Positions 5,972 through 15,000 of a stretch of 23,034 nt of DNA are shown here, piece by piece. The stretch comes from a virus. Every line of letters starts with the position of its first letter. Within the stretch, counting starts at the first letter, position 1. The stretch lies in IMG/VR virus record IMGVR_UViG_3300028388_002556, positions 1 through 23,034 of that record; one strand, 5' to 3'. The notes under the pieces were generated by a model. It searched no databases, had not been told where the DNA came from, and was given only the letters and a program-made list of their open reading frames with translations. The translations under genes were made by a program, and so were the position numbers.

Positions 5972-5991
5972 TTAAAGTTCTCCTGCAACAT

Positions 5992-5999
5992 TATTTATC
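5992..5999 (-). promoter_or_regulatory. T4-type late promoter GATAAATA
   Basis: GATAAATA on the minus strand in the 32-bp gap before the 185-residue structural gene. It matches the NATAAATA late-promoter core of T4-like marine phages (TATAAATA in T4). The same octamer occurs at the same relative place before three other late genes here. Confidence 0.65.
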
Positions 6000-6003
6000 G
6001 TTG

Positions 6004-8772
6004 TTATATGTTAAATTTATAATTTGCGAACAATATATACTGTTGTTCTGAATTTCCAGTGGTGCTATCTATAATATATCTATCCATATCAAAATCATAT
6101 TGTGTAAAGTTTACTTCATAAAAGTCAAGTGTATTTTTTACTATCAAAGATGTGCCTGGCTTACAATACACCAGAGGAATAGCATTTACATACCCTAACT
6201 CATTCACACTATCGGCTTGTGCTGTACGCATCCAAAGTGGAAGGAAATTTCTTTCTGTTTCCCCTAGCTCCCTAATAGCATCTCTCATATGGCTTATATT
6301 TGAGATATATCTTACATCATCAGCTGCGCCATCGATTGTAATAGCATCTGAATCTACTGTAATAGTATTCGCAGGATCTGGCCTGTATTTGTTACTTACA
6401 GGAGTGCCTGCTGTGAATGGCACACTGATAGAATCACCGTTCCTATCTGTCAAATTTAACACACTTGCAACAGGATATGTAACTAAAAATTCTCTCAAAT
6501 ATAAATTAAGAGCAACTCCAAAGTCAACATCTACATCTCCGTTACGTGTTCCTATTTGGAATACATTAGGTAGCGCATCATATAATTCATCTACTGCCGT
6601 ATATTTGATACTGTTAACAAGTTGGGGTGCTTTGTTTTTAATTTTAATTTGTTTTTTAACATCACCTGTAGCACTCTCATATGGATCTATTATTTCTACA
6701 TATACTACTTCATATACAATATTATTTGTCCCGGGTGTTTTGGCCACGGCTGTCTTAACTTCTCCAAATTTTAATCTCTTCCTAGTGTGATTTTTTGCTG
6801 CTGCTGCCACATAATTTTCTATATTTTTTGTTTCTATTCCAGAATACAACAACATTTGCAACTTTCTTTGCAGTCCAAAATTAGGATCATTTGGTCTATA
6901 GATATAATCTGGATTAAAGATTTCTGCATTGTTTATTAGGTCAATATATGCCTGTCTCTTTGTTTCTTTCATAAACGGCTGTACATATATATTGCTATAT
7001 AATTTGTCATCAGGATCTGCTACCGTTATGGTGAATTGTCTTTGTATAGCACTATACCCAAATTGGTCCTGTGCCTTGATAGTGAAAGTGTATTTCCTAT
7101 CTATAGTAGTGGTGTTGCCATCAAGTATAAAATCTTGATTGTCAAATATAGTCAATCCTGGTACGTCTGCTGTACCGTAGCTGCGTATCTTACCAATGAT
7201 TTCGCCATCAAAACTTAAACTCAATCCTGGTGGTAATGTACCATTCACAACACTGTATAATAGTCTTGCATTAGGCACCGTGGTTTGCGCACTCACACTC
7301 AATGTACTGATATAATTAGCACTGATATCACCTAAATTAGCAGGAGTAATCCATTGTATAGTGCTGTCTATTTCTCCTAGTAATTTAACAGTAAATGTTT
7401 TTGCTTTTTCGGCAAATTCTTGTGCAACAACACTTACTGTGCCTAAATCTATAGTGAATCCTTCTTCTATGCCTTTGTGTATAGGTTTATCCAGATTTAA
7501 AATATCATACTCACTATTTAAAGTAGATATACTGTTAACTTTGTATGCATATCCTTCTATACTAAATTCTAAACCAACTGCCTTATCTGAATACTCACCT
7601 AGCTTATTAATTTTTATATTATTAGAATTTTGAACTGTGTCTTCGTAAGCAAATTGTTGGAATTGTATTCTCTCTTCGTCTACTTCTATACGTCTTGCAT
7701 TTACAGTAAATTTGTATTCTTTTGTAACAGCAGGTTGGTACGGAGTATAGCCGCCAATTTCTCCTGTGGTGCTATCTAGTGTGAGCCCTGGAGGAAGTAT
7801 ACTGTCGCTGCCGTCGTCGTTTTTAGACGCCATATTGTAAACAACTACTCCAGTTAGTGTATTTGGATCAATTATATCTAATTTAAGTGTCACATAATTG
7901 TTTGCTCTGCGGAAGCCAAAGTCACTAGGGGTAATCCATATAGGTGTCCTTACATGGGTTACATCTGCTGTAAATGTACCAGTACCAACTTGCATTACAG
8001 TTGTGTCTGCACGAAAGAAATCATCGCCTACCACATATATTCTAAAAGTCCTATCAGTAACAGTATCTCCATCTGATACACTCACAGTAAATTGGTAGTA
8101 GCGATTCAATTTTTTTGGAGATCTTGTAGGAATACTTAAATCATATGTTGTAGTGTCATAAAAATAGCTATCAAATCCATTATTAGATCTCACACTCCAA
8201 TCATATCCTGACTTTAATTGATAATCGTAGGGTGCGTCGTCGTAAAAACCAGCAGCTTGTGCCTTTTCAATTGCAAGTATCGGGTCAACAATACCAATTA
8301 ATCTTCCATCAGTGGTAAGTTGTATACCAGGAGGAAGTTCTCCTGCCCTACTACCTATAAAATATTCAAGTGTTTGTCCTGCGCTTGTATCGTAATCAAT
8401 AGCTTCTAATTGAAAATCTATAGGTGCGCTGTCCAATATAAAATATTGCCCTGCAATACCTACCGGTAAAAGATCTCCAGGAGTTGTCCAAGTCGGTTCG
8501 TCTGCTCCTTGCACTATTATTTTATAGGTTCTGTCATTCACAGATCCGTTGTAGGTAGCTCGCAAAACAAAGGTATAAGTTGTTTCTCTTGCAACTTGAA
8601 AGGGAGTGCCTACTATTTGGTTTGACTCTAATCTCATGCCTGCAGGCAGTTCGCCACTTATATGGCTGACAATTGCGCTTGGCTCGCCGAGAGGTAATGT
8701 TAACGTTGTTGTTTGTCTCTCTTGTAGTGTTGCTAGAGTTACACCGGACGATCTAGACCATAAACTTGCCAT
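6004..8772 (-). CDS. Large structural protein with Ig-like (He_PIG) repeats
   Basis: 922 residues, beta-rich, one cysteine. At least four putative-Ig (He_PIG-like) repeats are recognisable by the P-G-L-L-(S/T)-G-(I/L)-G core: ISGELPAGMRLESNQIVGTP (about 38), AGELPPGIQLTTDGRLIG (about 140), ILPPGLTLDSTTGEIGG (about 325) and NGTLPPGLSLSFDGEIIG (about 505). Each is followed by a strand such as YTFVLRA, YQFTVSVSDGD, YKFTVNA or YTFTIKAQDQ. The C-terminal 300 residues differ: a helical stretch (KRQAYIDLINNAEIFNPDYI) and RAIRELGETERNFLPLWMRT, suggesting a baseplate-anchoring or trimerisation part. GATAAATA lies 22 bp upstream of the ATG. Probable decoration or adhesion component of the tail; exact place unknown. 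Confidence 0.8.
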   Translation of the reverse strand: MASLWSRSSGVTLATLQERQTTTLTLPLGEPSAIVSHISGELPAGMRLESNQIVGTPFQVARETTYTFVLRATYNGSVNDRTYKIIVQGADEPTWTTPGDLLPVGIAGQYFILDSAPIDFQLEAIDYDTSAGQTLEYFIGSRAGELPPGIQLTTDGRLIGIVDPILAIEKAQAAGFYDDAPYDYQLKSGYDWSVRSNNGFDSYFYDTTTYDLSIPTRSPKKLNRYYQFTVSVSDGDTVTDRTFRIYVVGDDFFRADTTVMQVGTGTFTADVTHVRTPIWITPSDFGFRRANNYVTLKLDIIDPNTLTGVVVYNMASKNDDGSDSILPPGLTLDSTTGEIGGYTPYQPAVTKEYKFTVNARRIEVDEERIQFQQFAYEDTVQNSNNIKINKLGEYSDKAVGLEFSIEGYAYKVNSISTLNSEYDILNLDKPIHKGIEEGFTIDLGTVSVVAQEFAEKAKTFTVKLLGEIDSTIQWITPANLGDISANYISTLSVSAQTTVPNARLLYSVVNGTLPPGLSLSFDGEIIGKIRSYGTADVPGLTIFDNQDFILDGNTTTIDRKYTFTIKAQDQFGYSAIQRQFTITVADPDDKLYSNIYVQPFMKETKRQAYIDLINNAEIFNPDYIYRPNDPNFGLQRKLQMLLYSGIETKNIENYVAAAAKNHTRKRLKFGEVKTAVAKTPGTNNIVYEVVYVEIIDPYESATGDVKKQIKIKNKAPQLVNSIKYTAVDELYDALPNVFQIGTRNGDVDVDFGVALNLYLREFLVTYPVASVLNLTDRNGDSISVPFTAGTPVSNKYRPDPANTITVDSDAITIDGAADDVRYISNISHMRDAIRELGETERNFLPLWMRTAQADSVNELGYVNAIPLVYCKPGTSLIVKNTLDFYEVNFTQYDFDMDRYIIDSTTGNSEQQYILFANYKFNI

Positions 8773-8793
8773 GTTTTTTATCCTTCTATAACG

Positions 8794-8801
8794 TATTTAT
8801 C
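8794..8801 (-). promoter_or_regulatory. T4-type late promoter GATAAATA
   Basis: GATAAATA on the minus strand, 22 bp upstream of the ATG at 8772 and one base downstream of the preceding gene's stop codon. AAGGA follows before the start. Same octamer and placement as at 5992, 11631 and 21322. Confidence 0.65.
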
Positions 8802-8802
8802 G

Positions 8803-9540
8803 TTATGAAGGATTGGATATTGTTCCGTAATCAGATGATATGCCTGCAGGTGCAGTAAATGTGCCGTAATCTATATTAGCAGTTGCAACTAAAAGATCTA
8901 TTCCACTAGTTGCTTCTAAAATAAACCCGCCGTAGTCAGTACCGAACAAGGTCCTGCCTAGTGCCTGTTCATAAAATCTCAAATCTATACCGTGAACATT
9001 GCCTATGTAATTAGGTGCAGTTATCTGTGTGTTTGCTGTAATTTCGTTTACATTGAGTAAATTGACACTATTAATATCAAAATTAGCAGCATTAAGAACT
9101 CCGCCTAGTGTAGGACTGGTATCTTGTAATACAAGATTTTCGCCGTCTATGTCAAAAGTAACATTATTAGATGTGATTGTTGTATCAATATTTTGCCCAC
9201 CAACAAAATTTAAGCCGCCGCTAGCTGTGAGTGTGAAACTTCCTACCCCAGCATCAAACTGGATTGACTTTATAGGATCAGGAGCATTAATTGTAATTTC
9301 GTTTGCTGTGCTAGTTAATGTTACATTGCTTCCTGCAATAAGGCTTTTGAATTGCATACTATTGCCGTCTTTGACATAGAATATCCCTTCGCCTGTTCCT
9401 AGGTTTGCACCGTCTGCTTGGACTACCACTCGCTGATCAAGTTCTGTAAAGTTAGAATTTACTTTAACAAATGCTGCACGGAGATCATCGCCTGTACCGT
9501 CGTTTGCAATATTACCTATGTTAATTGTTTGTACTGCCAT
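8803..9540 (-). CDS. Tail-fibre-type structural protein (245 aa)
   Basis: Opens with INIGNIANDGTGDDLRAAF and VKVNSNFTELDQ, the same N-terminal docking motif as the giant fibre (NDGTGDSIRESFRKVNENFT). The middle is beta-rich with polar repeats (NVTLTSTANEITINAPDP, NVTFDIDGENLVLQDTSPTL, GGVLNAANFDINSV). The phrase DTSPTLGGVLNAANFDIN parallels DTETPTLGNHLNAANKAI in the giant fibre, so the two share a second module. The C terminus has three short related units (LFGTDYGGFILEA, ATANIDYGTFTAP, ISSDYGTISNPS). No cysteine. GGAG precedes the ATG by six bases. Confidence 0.8.
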   Translation of the reverse strand: MAVQTINIGNIANDGTGDDLRAAFVKVNSNFTELDQRVVVQADGANLGTGEGIFYVKDGNSMQFKSLIAGSNVTLTSTANEITINAPDPIKSIQFDAGVGSFTLTASGGLNFVGGQNIDTTITSNNVTFDIDGENLVLQDTSPTLGGVLNAANFDINSVNLLNVNEITANTQITAPNYIGNVHGIDLRFYEQALGRTLFGTDYGGFILEATSGIDLLVATANIDYGTFTAPAGISSDYGTISNPS

Positions 9541-9557
9541 TTATATCTCCGTTTATA

Positions 9558-9565
9558 TATTTACC
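9558..9565 (-). promoter_or_regulatory. Degenerate late-promoter-like box GGTAAATA
   Basis: GGTAAATA lies 18 bp before the ATG at 9540, one mismatch from the GATAAATA box used by neighbouring late genes. It fills the only gap between two fibre genes. Weaker than the exact copies. Confidence 0.35.
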
Positions 9566-11611
9566 TTATGGTTGTGTCAAGCTGTAGCTCACAGGAATTT
9601 CTGTTGCAGTAAACTGGAATCCGAAGAACAATTCAAAATCTACTGCTCCTGCCGAATTTCCATTATAGCTTGAGTTTTCTGTTGCGTTGGAAAGTTTGTA
9701 TTCAACAGTATCTCCTGCACTAATATCAAATGTTGTACCACCAGTGTCATAAAAATCTACAAAACTGTGACTAAAATGATCACCAGCACCGTCAACTACA
9801 AATGCATTCCATACATTCCAACTGCCAGTGTTTACTCTACGCTGAATATATATCAAACCAGTGCCTGCGCTGGTGTTTGATGTAATGCCACTTATATCTA
9901 TTCTTGCACCTTGTGCTAGATTAGTTGCAGTTAACGATACTGACATTGAAGTACTATTAACACTAAAGTCACCGCCTGCTGTACTAACAGCATCGTAGGC
10001 ACTATAACCATATTGATAAGCAACACCACTGTTGTTTGCTGTTAGAAGTCCAGTGATAGTTGCATCACTAAAGTCTACAGGTCCGTTAAAATCTACACCA
10101 TCGCCATCTTGGAACAATATCCTTCCGTGGAATTCTACTTCGCCGAAAACATCAGTAGTGCCGCTTGATTTACCAAGGGACAGTTGGCCTGATGAAGTTG
10201 CAATATTAACCACACCCGGCGTTGCTCCGTCAGTATTTGCATTTATACTTACATTGCCTGAATCGTTGCCGCCAACGTCATAACCTGCTGTGATTGCAAT
10301 ATCGTGTTCACCTATGCCTGTAATGCCTATCTTAGGTTTGCGAGCGTCCGCATAAGTTCCAAAACGTATATCAGTTGTTGTTTCGAGACTGTTCGTAGAT
10401 ATGTCGTTTGTTATAGTGCCGCTGACAACACTTGCAGGTATTGTGCCGCTAACGCCATCTACTAATAGTGTTGAATCATCTGCAAACACTGAACCTTTGA
10501 TGTCCATAGTCTGTGTGCCAATCCAAGTTCCGGCAGCAGTAATATAATCACTCAACAAACTGATATATCCTGTGCCGTCGGCGCCACCTGCGCCACTAGC
10601 GATAATAACATCACCGTTGTTTCCACCGTTTCTTGCAGAACCGCCTGCAATAGTAATCCCACCACCGTCATCGCCACCGCCAACATAGTCAGCACCTCGT
10701 ATGTTTAGTATTGGTTTGTCTGTGGTAAATCCACCGTAAAACGTATCTGAATAATAATCGTTATTGAAACTAACAGCACCGTTACCTTCAAAAGTTGTGA
10801 CTCCTATAGGTCCAACAATCTTACCATTAACACCGTCTACTAGCAATGTGCTATTATCCGCAAACACACTGCCGGTAACATCACCGTCTACGTTTCCGTT
10901 TAGTTGTCCGCTTATGTGTATGTCTTTGAATTGGTCCTCTGCACTACCTATATCGTATAGTCCGCCTGCACCTGCTCTTGGTAAAACGTGACCTCGAATA
11001 GTTCCTGATACGTTTACACTGCTAAGAATTGCGTCTACAAGAATAGTAGAATCTTGTCCGAATACACTACCTATCAAATCTCCACTGTTGTTAACATCAA
11101 TAGTAAGATCACCGTTTTGTATATTTGTTAGTGTAATATATCCTGCATCGTTGTTAAAAGTGCTTATGTTTGATCCAGGCTGTACTGCACTATCGGCTTT
11201 TACGCCTTGTGAGATTGTAGCAGCATCGGTTATTCCATATTCTGCAAGTGTGGTTGGGGCATCTGTTATATCAGCAAATGCAACAGTTGTTAAATACCCT
11301 GCGTCATTTGTAAACAAACTTATATTAGATCCAGGAGTTACATAATTACTGTCATTAGTAAATGTGCTAACATTACTAGGTGTATTTGTAAGGTCATTAT
11401 AACTGCCACTTGTAGCTACATCTGCAAGAGATGTGCCATCTAGAGATATATTAGTAGCACTTACACTTTCTATAGTAAGTGTACCGCTCCCTGTTATGTT
11501 TACAACTCCAACAACATCGTTCCCAGATAGCTGTAGGTTATCACCTGAAGGTAATTCTTTAATCTTGTTACTATCTGAAGTATCTACTACTAGCGGAAAT
11601 CTATTTGCCAT
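9566..11611 (-). CDS. Tail-fibre protein with repeated beta motifs (681 aa)
   Basis: 681 residues, no cysteine, typical phage fibre composition. Three repeat classes are visible. First, SYNDLTNTP and TNDSNYVTPGSNISLFTNDA with PGSNISTFNNDAGYIT (about 70-165). Second, three copies of a GSVFADDSTLLVDGV unit, each followed by G-(T/K)-I. Third, Gly/Asp-rich turns (GGGDDGGGITIAGGSARNGG) that look like a beta-helix. SAEDQFKDIHISGQLNGNV resembles the usual phage fibre phrase before a C-terminal head. The C-terminal 150 residues (SAYDAVSTAGGDFSVNSTSM, IYIQRRVNTGSWNVWNAFVV) look like a globular receptor-binding domain. An exact GATAAATA lies 20-27 bp upstream of ATG 11611. Probably a side or distal fibre subunit. 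Confidence 0.8.
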   Translation of the reverse strand: MANRFPLVVDTSDSNKIKELPSGDNLQLSGNDVVGVVNITGSGTLTIESVSATNISLDGTSLADVATSGSYNDLTNTPSNVSTFTNDSNYVTPGSNISLFTNDAGYLTTVAFADITDAPTTLAEYGITDAATISQGVKADSAVQPGSNISTFNNDAGYITLTNIQNGDLTIDVNNSGDLIGSVFGQDSTILVDAILSSVNVSGTIRGHVLPRAGAGGLYDIGSAEDQFKDIHISGQLNGNVDGDVTGSVFADNSTLLVDGVNGKIVGPIGVTTFEGNGAVSFNNDYYSDTFYGGFTTDKPILNIRGADYVGGGDDGGGITIAGGSARNGGNNGDVIIASGAGGADGTGYISLLSDYITAAGTWIGTQTMDIKGSVFADDSTLLVDGVSGTIPASVVSGTITNDISTNSLETTTDIRFGTYADARKPKIGITGIGEHDIAITAGYDVGGNDSGNVSINANTDGATPGVVNIATSSGQLSLGKSSGTTDVFGEVEFHGRILFQDGDGVDFNGPVDFSDATITGLLTANNSGVAYQYGYSAYDAVSTAGGDFSVNSTSMSVSLTATNLAQGARIDISGITSNTSAGTGLIYIQRRVNTGSWNVWNAFVVDGAGDHFSHSFVDFYDTGGTTFDISAGDTVEYKLSNATENSSYNGNSAGAVDFELFFGFQFTATEIPVSYSLTQP
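10420..11071 (-). repeat. Three dispersed copies of a GSVFADDSTLLVDGV-type fibre repeat
   Basis: Within the 681-residue fibre gene, units starting near 11071, 10873 and 10495 encode GSVFGQDSTILVDAI, GSVFADNSTLLVDGV and GSVFADDSTLLVDGV. Each is followed within about 12 residues by G-T-I, G-P-I or S-G-T-I. The last two are the closest. Such units are common in tail fibres and mark internal duplication. Confidence 0.7.
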
Positions 11612-11620
11612 CTTATAATC

Positions 11621-11750
11621 CTATTTTTTATATTTATCGGTTTTTGGTTGTATAACTATTTGAGCTCTGCCTCTACTAGGAAAAACAGTCACAGTTTGGT
11701 TATTCCTGGTAGCTTGCACAATTTTTTTGGGAGTTTCTTTTTTTTGGCAT
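11621..11750 (-). pseudogene. Small gene (42 aa) broken by one extra A in an A8 run
   Basis: ATG 11750 overlaps the preceding TAA as TAATG and has GGAG six bases upstream. In the present sequence the frame ends after 16 codons. Removing one A from the A8 run (11739-11746 on the plus strand as T8) opens 42 codons ending TAG at 11621-11623: MPKKETPKKIVQATRNNQTV, then TVFPSRGRAQIVIQPKTDKY, then KK. The restored protein is coherent and basic and fills the whole gap between two fibre genes. Its last codons (Asp-Lys-Tyr) contain the late promoter of the next gene. Either a homopolymer sequencing error, a real mutation, or a gene relying on slippage at A8. Confidence 0.6.
11631..11638 (-). promoter_or_regulatory. 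T4-type late promoter GATAAATA
   Basis: Exact GATAAATA on the minus strand, 20-27 bp before ATG 11611. It lies within the last codons of the small frameshifted gene upstream, so promoter and coding sequence are overlaid. Confidence 0.65.
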
Positions 11751-12022
11751 TACACTCTCCCCACAACCACTTCAACTATACCTTTGTCTGCATCTAATTT
11801 TTCGCCAACTGCTTTACCAATCACTGTACCAACTCGCGGATCGTTATCTACAATAGCATATCCGGGTATGGCACTTGCAACTAGCATGTCGCCCTTACGC
11901 ACTTTACCGATTACCTTACACGGTACACGGCCTTGTAATGCTACTGGTGTAGCGATTCCTGGACAATCATTATTCATAGTGTAAGCTGGATTTTCTATGT
12001 GTAATCTCCTTTTCTCCGCCAA
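11750..12022 (-). CDS. Detached C-terminal domain of the giant fibre, in the +1 frame
   Basis: About 90 residues in the +1 frame relative to the giant fibre, overlapping its end by 53 bp. The sequence from ENPAYTMNNDCPGIATPVAL onward (QGRVPCKVIGKVRKGDMLV, GTVIGKAVGEKLDADKG, IEVVVGRV) is the domain that in related marine phage fibres directly continues VVVFGGEKEIT plus a linker containing RVAGV. That linker is missing here. The two parts therefore look like one gene with a short deletion or indel that shifted the frame. Independent translation could start at TTG 12022 or, more plausibly, ATG 11977, eight bases from the upstream stop. AAGGAG lies inside the overlap. Its TAA overlaps the next ATG. 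Confidence 0.7.
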   Translation of the reverse strand: MAEKRRLHIENPAYTMNNDCPGIATPVALQGRVPCKVIGKVRKGDMLVASAIPGYAIVDNDPRVGTVIGKAVGEKLDADKGIVEVVVGRV

Positions 12023-15000
12023 AAACTACTACTGTACCAAAATCATATTCAGCGTCGGCTTCATAGTATTCTGCCAAGTCAGCATACGTTGCTTCAAAAC
12101 GTGAACCAGTGCCTAAACTCCAACGGCCAGTAATAGTACCTGTAGTTGATGCTGCACCTGTGGTAATTGTTCTAGTGGTTAAATTATTTGTACCGCTTAC
12201 AGTTAGGCCAGCAAATGTAGGAGCATCCGTGGTAGCAAGTCCTTCTGCTGATCCGCTTATTGCGCCAGCAGCACTTACACTTATATCTAATCCGCTTTGT
12301 GTGGCAGAACTAGATCCTGCAACAGCCATTGTGCCCGTTGCATTCGGTATTGTGATTGTTCTGTCTGCGGTAGGATTAGTGAAACTCAACACAGTTTCAT
12401 TTGCATCAACAGCACCTTCGTAAACTATAGCACTTGCAGTTGTTGTATTAAGTGTAAGTGTACCGTCAACTCTAAGATTATCAGCAACTACAACAGAACC
12501 ACTACCGTTTGCAGTTAGTGTTAGGTCAGTATTTGTTGTTCTAGATTCAATAGCATCTACATCTAAACTATCTGTTATTTCAACAATACCTGTACCATTA
12601 CCGCTTAGTGTTAAATTTGTATTAGCGTTCATTGAACGCACATCGTCAGCTTCTAGGCCGGTGGTTGTTACTCTGGCTTCGACATTACCGCCGGTAACAA
12701 ATGTAATCTTATCTGCACCGCCTAGTGCCTTACCAATACCTGCACCAATACCAATACCTGTACCTGTTGCATCTTTTTCATCTGGTGCTTCTATAAATGA
12801 ACTGTAAATCCAACGTGCTGCTAGTGCTGATGTTTCAGTTGTAGCATCGCCGGCATCTGGTTCGCTCTCTGCACCTCCTACTGTACCAAAATCGCTTGCT
12901 TGATGTAATGAACTTTCGCTGTATGCGCCTATATCACCTACACGTACAACACCGCCTGTGTTGATAGTTGGTTTGGTAGCACCACTTGAAGTAAATATTG
13001 TTCCCTGTTCAGGAGTCGACACAGTCAATGACGCAGAATTTTCAGTAAGCACTACATAGCTTGGATCAGCACCAACCACTAACGATCCTACGTGTACCTG
13101 TCCGTTAATATCTCTCTTCACTAGCGAGTTACCTGTATTATCATATGCAATATCTGTGTATGCATAAGTTCCGCCACCTGCAGTATCGTATTGGATAAGG
13201 GCCAACCCTGGATCATTGGGTGTAAGTGTTGGACCATATGCACGTTCTGTAGTAAAGTCATCGTCTGAAAGACCTTTACCTTGATCAATTACAGTGGCAA
13301 AACTTACTTCTTCTGCTGCACCGTCGCCGTCAGTAGCTCGACCAATAACGCTTCCGCCATATCCGTCTCCTAGGTTACCTCCGGTCATATCTGGAAGTTT
13401 TTCGAATGCTACGCCTCTGTCACGCAGGTTGATGTATCCTGAACGTTCTGCTGCAAAAACAGTTGCCGTTGTATCAGCAGCAGTTCCTACTACTCCATTG
13501 GTTATAGTTGATTTGTATATGGCTGTGCTATCTACCACCCATGTATCTGCAGTCCTGACTACAACTTCCGCACTTCCACTTACACTTGCGACCACATAAC
13601 CTGTAGGAACGGCGCCGCCTGCTGGATTACCTTGGTACAGTATATCTCCCGCGGCTGCGGATATTGTTGCTGTAGTTAGTGTCAGTTTTATATCTTCTGC
13701 AAAGCTATCAGCTTCAAATGCTGCTATACCTCTTGAAGACTGTCCTGTTCTGCCTGTACCGGTCGCTTCCCCTGCCGCAATACCTCCACTTATGTATGCT
13801 GTAAAACTACTAGAGTTCACAGCGACAGATGGCCCACTGTTTTCATACAGGGCGAATGTCACACTAGATAGTACATCAACATAGTAAGAATTACCGTTAA
13901 GTTCTATCATGCCCACAACGTCACTTATTTGCACAAGCTCGTTATCTGTCAGACCGTGATCGCCACTGGTTGTTACGACAGCGGGACTTGCTTGTGTGAT
14001 ATTTGTTATCGTAGCAGTTGTAGATATACCACCTTCTTGATCTGTGCCATATAAGCCTGTGCTTGCTGCTAAAGGCTTAGCACGATTCATCATAAGTTTA
14101 TTCTGTGAAATACCTGCGTCATCGTTGATGTCACTGTTAAGAATAGACTGTGATTCTAGTTGTAGATTTATAGTTGTATCGCCGTTTGATCTTTGAACAG
14201 TAATATTTACATCGCTGTTGCTTGCTTCTTTTGCATTTGTAAATTCGTCAACGGCGTTCTCTAAAACTGTTGCTGTCGCAGTTTTTGCACCAGGAGTGCC
14301 AACAAATACTTCGTCAAATGTTGTATTAAAGTCAGCACCAGATGTTAGATCGTAAGTTATAAATTGTACGTTTTGATTTAAAACTTGGTCAAACTTTGAT
14401 TTAGTATCCAGCACGATGGCAGTTGATCCACCGGTGTCTGTAATAGTATTTCCAGCTACAATTGTTCCAGTCAGTGGCTCAACAATTATACGCTTGTATC
14501 CAGTTGCAACAAATATTTGTTTTTGTTCAAAGCCGCTTCCTGCTCTGTCATGAATGGTAACGTTTCTTAAATCATTGACTTCGTCGTAGTCATTTGTTGC
14601 TTCGTCTACATAGATTCTAGTAGTTGCATCGTTATCACTAGTAGGTTGTGCAAGATTCTCAATCTTATTTGTATTCATGTCTATCGCTGCTTCCATACTT
14701 GTGGAACCATTAAGAGCCATAAAGCCTGGAGCAAATCTACTTGCACCTGTCAATTGTATTGAACCGTTATGGCCTAGTCTTCTGCTGACATAATTTGCAA
14801 TTGCCTTTTCTGTAGGAACTGCCGTATCTGAAAGGTCTGTAAATAGCTCATCGTTTGAAAATTCATTGATCGTAACACCGTCCTTAAAGCCTAGACTTGC
14901 AGCACGTGAAATACCAACTTCACCGGCAAATGTTATTGAACCTGTAGATTGATCCACAACAAAATACTTACCTACTCTGAAGAATCCGTTTTCGTCTGAA

